Source of the DNA: Escallonia rubra
Lineage: Eukaryota > Streptophyta > Magnoliopsida > Escalloniales > Escalloniaceae
NCBI GenBank assembly: GCA_033065855.1
Contig: JAVXUO010002075.1
Span: 62,001-126,000 of the forward strand
Length of the DNA: 64,000 nt
Direction: 5' to 3'
Below, piece by piece: positions 47,741-64,000 of this stretch; the stretch's first letter is position 1, and every line of letters starts with the position of its first letter. The translations under genes were made by a program, and so were the position numbers. Below the pieces are notes generated by a model. It saw only the letters and a list, made by a program, of their open reading frames with translations, searched no databases and was not told where the DNA came from.

Positions 47741-47754
47741 TTTTTCCCGCCAAA
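47741..47754 (+). promoter_or_regulatory. E2F-type site 1, MCM3 promoter
   Basis: TTTTTCCCGCCAAA contains the E2F/DP core TTTCCCGCC. It lies about 150 bp before the MCM3 ATG. E2F control of MCM genes at G1/S is established in plants and animals; that it acts here is inference. Confidence 0.75.
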
Positions 47755-47774
47755 TCAAGGCGTATCACTCTCCG

Positions 47775-47786
47775 GTTCCCGCCAAA
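47775..47786 (+). promoter_or_regulatory. E2F-type site 2, MCM3 promoter
   Basis: GTTCCCGCCAAA is a second E2F-like site in the same direction, 34 bp after site 1. Paired sites so close to a licensing-factor gene support S-phase control. Confidence 0.7.
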
Positions 47787-47897
47787 TCCGATATCTAGGG
47801 TGGAACTGTGGAAGAAAGCCAGATCCCATTCTCATTTTACTCTCTTACACAGTTACACCCCACTGTGTGTGCGCGCGCGCCCGCAGAGGTCAAAGAA

Positions 47898-56065
<8,168 letters not shown>

Positions 56066-57059
56066 ATCAACCAGTATTGTTGGTCCAAAATGAATCAGCT
56101 TCTCTTTGAGCAGCAAAGCTGTTATTCTGCTGACCCTGAGCTTGAAAGCCAACATACTTGTATTTTTTTCTACAAATTCTATGCCAGTGTAGGCTAACTA
56201 TTCTGTTGAACTTGGATCAAACCTTAGTTTTTCATTGCTTTCATCACTTTTGACTGTAAAAAAGGCATTATAATTCCAATGTATCACAATTAGGAATGTT
56301 GTTGATGTATAATCTTGTGGTATTTTTTCGGGCAGAGGTCATTTTGCTCTTTAATATGTTAATCCATTCTCTTGTTTGCCGCTAGAGGACTAACACTAGT
56401 CACTAAATACACTTCAGTAACAAAAAGAGTGAAAAAGTATATAAAGGAGTAGAAATAACATTTCTATTTCTTTGGGAGACATTAGTGGATGATGCTTTGT
56501 GCGTTTTCTATAGTCTTCCATGCTTGGTTCACTTTGTTCTCACGCCATTTTTTCTCCTTCTCTTTCAAATGTTGAAATTCATCTCTTTATAAGAAAGTTG
56601 ATTTTTTATGAGGATGAGATTGAATTTACGTCATTTCTTTTATCAAGGTCACACCGTTTTGTTACTTAAGCCTTTTGACTTAGCAATACGTAGTAGAGAA
56701 AACAGTAGACGACATTTCTCTAGGTTAGCGGTAATGTAGTAAGATATTTACTATGGAACTAGCAGATCTCGAATAAAAGGGTGTTCTATTCTCTCCTACA
56801 CTGCGTGTTGTTAAATCTAATGGAGAGAATACAGCATAGGAACGCGAGTTAGTATTAACTACTATTAGGTCCTTATATTTATAGCATAAAAGTTCACTAA
56901 ATTAGATTCACATACATACGAAAGCCTCTCAAGTGTCTAACCTGATCACAAACATCAAATGAGATACCCTCTCGTCCAACAAAGCATTTCATCGATTCAA
57001 GTCTTCACAAACAGCAAATAGTAATGCTAAAATTGATTCAGTTGGGTGGGATTTCCTAA
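56066..57059. other. Region downstream of MCM3
   Basis: This begins with the MCM3 3' UTR (to about 56330). The rest is AT-rich with no supported gene. Confidence 0.45.
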
Positions 57060-58740
57060 GTTGTGTTATGCAGGTCTTTCAACTTCCTACCACGTATATT
57101 GAGTGGCTTATGCTTTGTGTGACCACTGGCAGATTTTCTATCAGCCTTCATAGTTCAAATGGATGCTTACTATTGCTAGTGCTAAAAGGCTCAAACATGG
57201 GATTCTATTTCTCCTTATCTGTTCTTATTGGTTATGGAGGCTTTTCTCTGGACTTCTGGATGATTATGCTGCTTAACCTAGTTTTAAGTTCAATCCAAAG
57301 TGCCAAGACTTTCATATTTACCATGTCTTTGTCGTTGATGATCATATTATATTGGCTGTTGCTGATCAAGCTTCTCTTACCATTGTAAAGCATGCAATTA
57401 CTGAGTTTGAGGTCTTATCTGGCCTGTCTCCTAACCTAAATAAAAGCTCCATTTTATGGCTGCAATTGATGAGGGTACTGATGCTGACTTAGTTCACATC
57501 ATTGGGATTTCTTCTGGAACTTTTCCTGTAACACACCTTGGAGTTCCCTTGATTTCTACTAAACTTCACTACAAGGATTGTCAAATCCCCATTGAGAAGA
57601 TCTCAAAGAAGATTACTAATTTGGCTACAGGGTATCTGTCCTATGCTAGAAAGAGTTCAATTAGGAAGTTTTACCCTAATCAGTATGCAAGTCCACTGGT
57701 GTACTATTTTCATCTTGCTTAAGAAAAGTATCAACCAAATTGAGGCTAATATCAGAGCCTTTTTATTGGCGTTGTAAGGATATCAAGTGTACAGGGGCTA
57801 AAGTAGCTTAGAGAGAACTCTGCTTGCCTAAAAGAGAGGGTGGTTTAGGTCTAAAGAGATTGAGGGAATGGAATCAAGCTGGCATTTGCAAGCATAATTG
57901 GGATCTTGTTAATAAAAAAGATTCCTTATAGGTTAAATGGCATCATATGTATATCATAACATATACACATTTTTGGTCTTTTAAGCCTCCTGTGGACTTG
58001 TCATGGACTTGGTGCAAGATACTCAAAGTAAGAGTTAAGGTTCAAGCTTTCATCAGTTATAGGTATCTTATGAGCAGAGGTACTGATATTGTTAATGGTG
58101 CACAGTGGACATTGCCAGTAGCAAGATCACAAGCACTGAGGGCTTGACATGAGGATATAAGCTCAATGGCCATGCCCAGTTTTGATAAACAAGATAGTGT
58201 TGTTTGGGACTTGCACAAAAGTGACAAGTTCTCTACAAAATTTTCTTCGGATGCAATGAGGACAACTGCATCTGTGGTCTCCCGGTGGAAAATCATCTGA
58301 TTTCCAGGCTATCTCCTTAAATGTGCTTTGATTTTGTGGATGTTATGTGAAGGAGGTTTGAGGACTAAGTCTTAAGTTAAAGGCTTGGAAGAGTATTCAA
58401 GATGATTTGCGCTCCGTATGTCAATCTCAGCAGGAAACTTTGGACCATTTGTTCATGAGTAGTCCTTATACTCAGTTGTCCCTTGGGAGAATGGTGATGG
58501 AGAAGCTGCAAACCGATGGATGCACCTTTACATTCTTAGAAGCATTTTTCCAGGTATGCTGTGCATTAGTTTAGAGGCAAAAGTTTTCCTGGCCAGATTG
58601 TGTAAGTTTGCTCTTGATGTTAGAGTTTAGAGGGTGTTTAATGAAGAAATGCAAGAATTTTTGCTCAGGAACAGAGGACTATGAATGGGTGCATGCAGTT
58701 TGTCCAATAATGGATTCAAATCGAGGAACAGAGTTTGCAT
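57060..58740 (+). pseudogene. Highly degenerate L1-type LINE fragment
   Basis: Pieces of reverse transcriptase lie in different frames: TTYIEWLMLCVTTGRFSISL, a GLKQGD-like segment near 57190, FVVDDHIIL in the position of the YADD box (about 57330), GLSPNLNKS, FPVTHLGVPLISTKLHYKDC (57456-57722) and LPKREGGLGLKRLREWN (about 57825-57875). A weak zinc-binding region follows. Many stops and frameshifts occur and there is no clear poly-A. Divergence is greater than in the LINEs at 26-31 kb. Confidence 0.7.
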
Positions 58741-58759
58741 ATCTATATATTTCTAGTCA

Positions 58760-61223
58760 CTAGGTAAATGCACGTGCGTTGCACGTGGACATTAACGTTA
58801 ATATGAAACCACATAAATAGGTATCAGTGGAATTGTATCGAATTATTCATATAACATGTCATGCTAATAAGTGTTTTTTCTTTTGCTCATTAGTGCGTGA
58901 TGTTACATAAAATAATCCTTCATATTTTGTGAGTTGTCATTTTGAGAAGCCATGTGTTGTTGCTTCCCCTAGAACTACTTGTCATAAATATACAAGCAAT
59001 TGATTCAACAAGATGACTTTGATCTTTGTTTAGCTACAATGTCCATTGTTTTCAGATTCGTGTCTTCAAAAGGTTTGCATTTGGTTACGATTTTCAACTT
59101 ATGTTCTCATATTCACTAAACTCAAACAAAACCCACAGCTCCATGCAAATACATTATTCGATTTCACCCTACTTTTTTGACATGTAAATGTGTTAAAATA
59201 TGATATTTTCATCGTAAATAATTTTCTCTCTTTTTCTGCTTAGTACAGAGTATTTAATGTGTTATATTCTATATTTTAGAAAATGATATCCAAAGTTTCG
59301 ATGAGAGGGATGAAAGAGAGAAGTTCATCGTGTGGTAAAGTCTTTCTCACTATCTGGTCACACGATGCATCGAAGATGTAGAGTTGCAATGATAGATTCT
59401 CGATGATGTATAGTCATCTGTTAATAAAGAGGTGAGAGAGGAAGTCAAGAAAAGGGTTTGGAGTGGTATGTGACATCTTGAAAATGGCAAGCTTTTATGG
59501 ATAGGCACAAGTTTAATGTCGTAGAATTTGAAGGGTTGACAAAAAGTTCGAACAATTTTTACTTTATTTTAGAGAGAGAGGACCATGCATTGGACAAGTT
59601 AACTTTGGGGTGGGAACATGCATTAATTAGCATTTAAAGATGGAGACTCTTTCACATGCCATAGTATCAACTCATTTGTTTTTACTACTAAGAACAATAA
59701 TGTCACTAAAAGTTTATGTAAGGATATTTTTTACTAAAAAATGATTTACAAATATTGAGACTTTTAGAAGTAGTATAGATTAGTACAATAAGGTTATTAA
59801 TTTAATTGTGCATATTATTTAGCATATATTTGCCATAAAATTTTTATTTTTAACACAGACTTACATGATAATACCAAAGCTACTCATCTAAAAAGTCTAT
59901 ATACATACGTGTCTGTGTGTGTCATTTTAAAATTTATACTACGAAATAAATGTGTAAAGTTAATATTAGATGATGGTAATAAACTAAGTAATTTCAATAA
60001 TGTTCACAAACCTACATTTTCCATCCTATATTTATACATACGCATTATAAGTTTAATATAAATGCAAACTTAACAAAAGTTTATCAAGAATAATTCATAA
60101 CCCAGATCATGCATCAAATAAAAACATGTATCATCAAAATAAAAGAAAAAAATATTAACTATCGCATAAGGTGTTAAGAGTTAAGAAAATTATAGAGTTA
60201 ATTACACCCATGACCTTGAGGATAGGATAAAGTTACACTCATGTCCATTAGTTGGAATAAATAGCACTTATGTCTATTGACTGAACGAAATTATTGAAAG
60301 GATGAAAAGACCAGAATGCCCATCACTTAATAATGTAAATTTTCAAATGTCATGTATCATCCTTTCATCTCACCATACAGCCCCACCACCACCACCATCA
60401 ACCCTTTACACTTCTTCAGCTTCAACACACACACAGACATTACACAGACTCACGCACCCCCTACCCTCACACACAAGGGCGCAACCGTAGTCATAATCGC
60501 ATCCCACCATCATCGTGTTCTTCAGCTTTCTCACATTTCTTCAACCTTTTCACCCCAATCAATTATCACATCTTTATCACTCCAATAACTTGCAACAAAC
60601 CATCACGATTCAACAAACCAAATGAACAAAAATGAAAATTTGAGTTCGAGGTTTAAAATCTAGAAGTAAGTGTATATAAGATTTCTTGTTTGCATCAAAT
60701 TACTACCCAACACCATGGCAGTCATTGCCATTAATCACCACCAGAGTAGCATTCCACCACCACTAATCAGCCTACCACTCCATCCAATCAATCCACCACC
60801 TATCCAATTCCCCATCGCCACACGATGGCCCACCATCGCCTCGAATCGACCCTCCACAAACCACAATCGCCAACAATCAGCCTTCCACGACCCATCACAC
60901 CTCTAGTTAACATGCCTACACACATACACACGCGCGCGCGCGCGTGCTCTCTCTCTCTCTCAAATAATGTTACAGATTTATGATTGATTTGACAGCGTTG
61001 AAATTTTCATGTTTGTGCTGCTGCTGAGGACGTTTACAACCGTTTAGGTCGGCGTTCGTCGGCGACGGGATGAGGTAGGTGGGGCTGAGCCAGTTTGCCG
61101 ACTTTCAGGCTGAGTGCTTGCCGAGGAAGGTGCGGCAGCAAGGTTGGTGGGGGAGAGGGGAATTTGGGTTGAAACCCTAATTTGAAATTTAGGATTTGTA
61201 GACTTTTATATTATTAGTATAGA
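58760..61223 (-). mobile_element. Probable Helitron (nonautonomous)
   Basis: On the minus strand the 3' end shows the hairpin CACGTGCAACGCACGTG then CATTTACCTAG ending at 58760, followed by T. A 5'-type end TCTATACTAATAATATAAAA, like the TCTATACTATATTAA starts of many plant Helitrons, begins at 61223. No Rep/helicase is encoded; the body is AT-rich with CA- and ACC-rich parts around 60.3-60.9 kb. The 3' end is fairly secure; the 5' end is a guess from the motif. Confidence 0.45.
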
Positions 61224-61234
61224 GCACGTGCGTT
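61208..61234 (-). mobile_element. Second Helitron-type 3' end
   Basis: On the minus strand, CACGTGCAACGCACGTG, identical to the hairpin at 58.77 kb, is followed by CTCTATACTAA and then T. This reads as a 3' end (CTAA|T) of another element, lying against or overlapping the 5'-like end of the first. Confidence 0.5.
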
Positions 61235-64000
61235 GCACGTGGATTTAATCGAGAGTAATGTTTGATGTGATATTATTATATTTTTTAGAATCAAAATAAT
61301 GTAATTCAATTATGTTCTTATTTGTTTTGTGACTTGTTTTAGAAGAAATGCATATTTAATGTTTGCAATTTTAATCAGTTCAATGTTTAGAAATATTCTT
61401 TGTAGGCTTCTGGTTTGAATAAATATTTGATGGTAATGCTGAAAATAAAAGCAAATGGAAATTTTTTAAAAATGAGTCTACGTCTTTGTTTTTGTAATCT
61501 GTTAAATTGATTTATTGTTAAGATTTGTAGTCTTCAAAAACAAGTGCTTTGCATTTCATCAATAAGAAATGCAAAACACCCGTTTTTCAACTGCAATAAC
61601 GGAACATATTTTCAGTTCAAATTGGCACCATATTCAAGCCTTGTTTTTTTATTCATATTTAACCATTTTTCATTTTTTTTCTATTTTTGTTTTTCTAACG
61701 ATTTTTTGTTTCTTAATTGATTTTTCACGTATTTCAGTTTCTTTATTTTTATTTTTCAGTTTTTCAATTTGTTAATTGTTTGCTAACCTAAAAATGCAAG
61801 AAAAAGAAATCATAGTTCTCATTAACTAGTTCAACATCTAATGTTTATTTCATTTTAACCAAATTAAAAAGAGAATAATAAAGGAATTTCTTTGTTCTGT
61901 TTTTATTTCTCATCACACTTTTCATTGTCCAATGTATAGAATAGATTCATTACCCAATGTTCTTTTAATTTCATCAAAATTTAAAAGGGAGTAATAAAAG
62001 AAGGGTAAGAATATAATTGACGTAATTAACAGAGCACATGTTCGTCTGAAAATAATTTACAATATTCATACTTATAGGTAGTACACACACACACATAAAT
62101 ATATTTTTCGCAACCACACATTTTGTTTCCTAATGTGTAAATGTAGGTTTAGATTAAATTTCTGGCCTATTGTTCCTTAAACACATTACAAAAAAACTAA
62201 TTAAGGAAGGATATGATTGTCATTGAAATAACTAACGGAGGGCAAAATCGAAAAATGATTACAAAATTAGTAATTAATAATAGTATTTATGAAAGGATAG
62301 GATAGTAATGGAGTAGTATTTATGAAATGGTAGGATTGTTATTGGAGTGATTAACGAAGGGCAAAAATAAGATAAAATAATTTACAAGATTCATGCTTTT
62401 ATATGCAGTATGGATATATATACATTGTAGATACAAAATGAGGGCAGCATTGACATTTAAAAAATATGTAATTATGACATAAGTAAAAAAATATATTTAA
62501 TGGATCAATACGACTTTACCTTTTGAAACTTAGTATCATTGATTATAATTTTACCTTAACCTCAGGGATATGAGTCCCAAAATTATAGCATTCCACTGTT
62601 CTAGTAAATATATAATACCCACAAATTCATCATAAAAGTTGAAAAAATAAGGCCTAGTCAAGCTTGTAGATATTTTGACTCTGTCTTATATCAATAAATT
62701 TAGATTTACAGACATATGCAAAAGTTAACAGAGGCAATAGCCGGTGCACCTTAAAATATATATATAAAAAAAACACAATAACACTTGGACTTATGAACGT
62801 TTCTCTAAGGAGTACAAAAAATTAAGGTGCTCATTTATCGTTTTTGATGTTGGTAAGTTTTAAGGTTATGTTTTGATAGAGTTTTCTTTAAAGGTGAACA
62901 GATACTTAGCATCACATTTGCAAGATTGGTCTAGATCCATTCCCATATTTTTGTCACTTAAAGATGCATTAGTAAACTTTTAACCTCTTTAGGACAAATT
63001 ATTTATATTTAGCCAAAAATATTGTAGTTAAAGTATTGTAGTTTAGGCTTACCTTCTTACTTTTAAGAAGGTGAGCCTAAACTACAATATTCTAATGAAA
63101 AAATGTTTTACCAATTAATCCCTTGAGATTATTTTATACGCTTGCGCCAGATCCTTACCCGTTTTGGGTATATTTACAGTCTTTTGTCACTAAGAGATGC
63201 ATTAGTGAATCTCTTTAGCGTCAAGATATTTATAGTTAACCAAAACGGTAGTAATTTAGCCTCATCTTTTAAAAAGTCAAAATATTTAGAAAACTTTTAA
63301 ACTTAAAATAAATAGTTTAAGGAAAAAAATATTTAGTTATTTAACCCCTTGCATATCAAAACTTGAGAGTTTCAAGCTCAGAAAAAAAAAATTATTAATC
63401 ATTTGAGCCGAAATAATTGGAGTCTTTATCAATTGGGTTTCATCTAATTCTATCACATGTAAGAGTGAAATATACGAATACAATAGCCATATGAAAAATA
63501 TGTTACCGTATAAATATATAATATCTCGGGATACAGTGGATCATAAAAAGATAATAACCATATGTAGGATATGTTGTCATGCAAATAAGGGTATTCCAAT
63601 AACTCTAACATGAATATAAGATCATGTATTTGCCACAAACTCAAATTATAATTAGGAATAGAATTATATGATCTAGTGATTTTTATGCATTTAAAATTTT
63701 CTAAAGCAAAACTCCATTTTACGATAACTTTCTTAAACTAATATATCCATAATTAAAATTTAGAATCAAAATTCAGTTTATAATTGTTTCAACATACAAA
63801 TATATTTGCATTGAGATATATAAACATACACAATAATTGAAATTTGTAGCATACGCATCAACATACAAAATGTAGGGCATTTTAAGAAAAGATGCTTGAT
63901 ACCTAAGAGAAGCCAAATACACCTTTAGTTTTTTAACAACAATTTAATTCAACATGGATATGTGATAGAAACAAAAAGTTTCAAGTAAACAACACCTTGA
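61235..64000. other. AT-rich intergenic DNA
   Basis: No gene, RNA or intact element is visible. The best frames (61569-61775; 63453-63644 minus) are Phe/Ile/Tyr-rich products of base composition. A short inverted repeat built on AAGAAGGTRAGCCTAAACTA lies at 63038-63086 and could form a hairpin; it is probably a remnant MITE. Confidence 0.45.

Noticed and set aside
60190-62590. A 2.4-kb TIR element with GAGGATAGGATAAAGTTA-like ends
   Set aside because: The arms match at only about 23 of 32 positions, and these limits would cross the Helitron boundary at about 61.2 kb, which clean nesting does not allow.

Overview
This is a nuclear segment of a flowering plant, probably a eudicot. Its genes have many short introns with GT/AG borders. 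The intergenic DNA is AT-rich and full of plant-type transposons (Tourist-like, Mutator-like, hAT, Helitron, LINE, SINE and LTR elements). KAS I and MCM3 lie next to each other on the same strand, as I recall their Arabidopsis orthologues doing (At5g46290 and At5g46280). I cannot name the species.

Layout. 1-6.2 kb: AT-rich repeats, a Helitron 3' end, a fragment of a 2,4-dienoyl-CoA reductase pseudogene and two fold-back MITEs. 6.3-10.3 kb (+): a nine-exon gene for a plastid-targeted Ycf23/DUF561 protein. 11.3-17.2 kb (-): a six-exon single-HMG-box protein (HMGB14-like), convergent with ycf23. 17.3-24.8 kb: a Mutator-like TIR element, a decayed hAT transposon carrying a nested TIR element, and a Tourist-like MITE. 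25.0 kb: plastid-derived DNA with a degenerate trnN-GUU. 26.2-33.7 kb: two broken LINEs, a small LINE-derived patch flanked by a 20-bp direct repeat, and a second TIR element related to the one at 21.7 kb. 33.8-37.7 kb: a complete but coding-free LTR retrotransposon. 39.9-46.1 kb (+): KAS I in seven exons. 46.7-47.5 kb: a second Tourist-like MITE. 47.9-56.1 kb (+): MCM3 in 16 exons, with two E2F-type sites in its promoter and a 1.2-kb Mutator-like element in intron 3. 57-64 kb: a degenerate LINE, Helitron ends and AT-rich DNA.

Four genes are intact. I joined their exons by hand and each reads in frame from ATG to stop: Ycf23 304 aa, HMGB14-like 148 aa, KAS I 470 aa, MCM3 789 aa. They do not form a pathway. 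KAS I extends fatty acids in the plastid and Ycf23 is probably also plastid-located. MCM3 is a subunit of the nuclear replicative helicase and the HMG protein binds chromatin. I found no new multi-gene system. The unusual material lies in the transposons: a possible gene-fragment-carrying MULE inside MCM3, a templated patch insertion, an internally inverted LINE, and what looks like a second copy of the KAS I upstream region.
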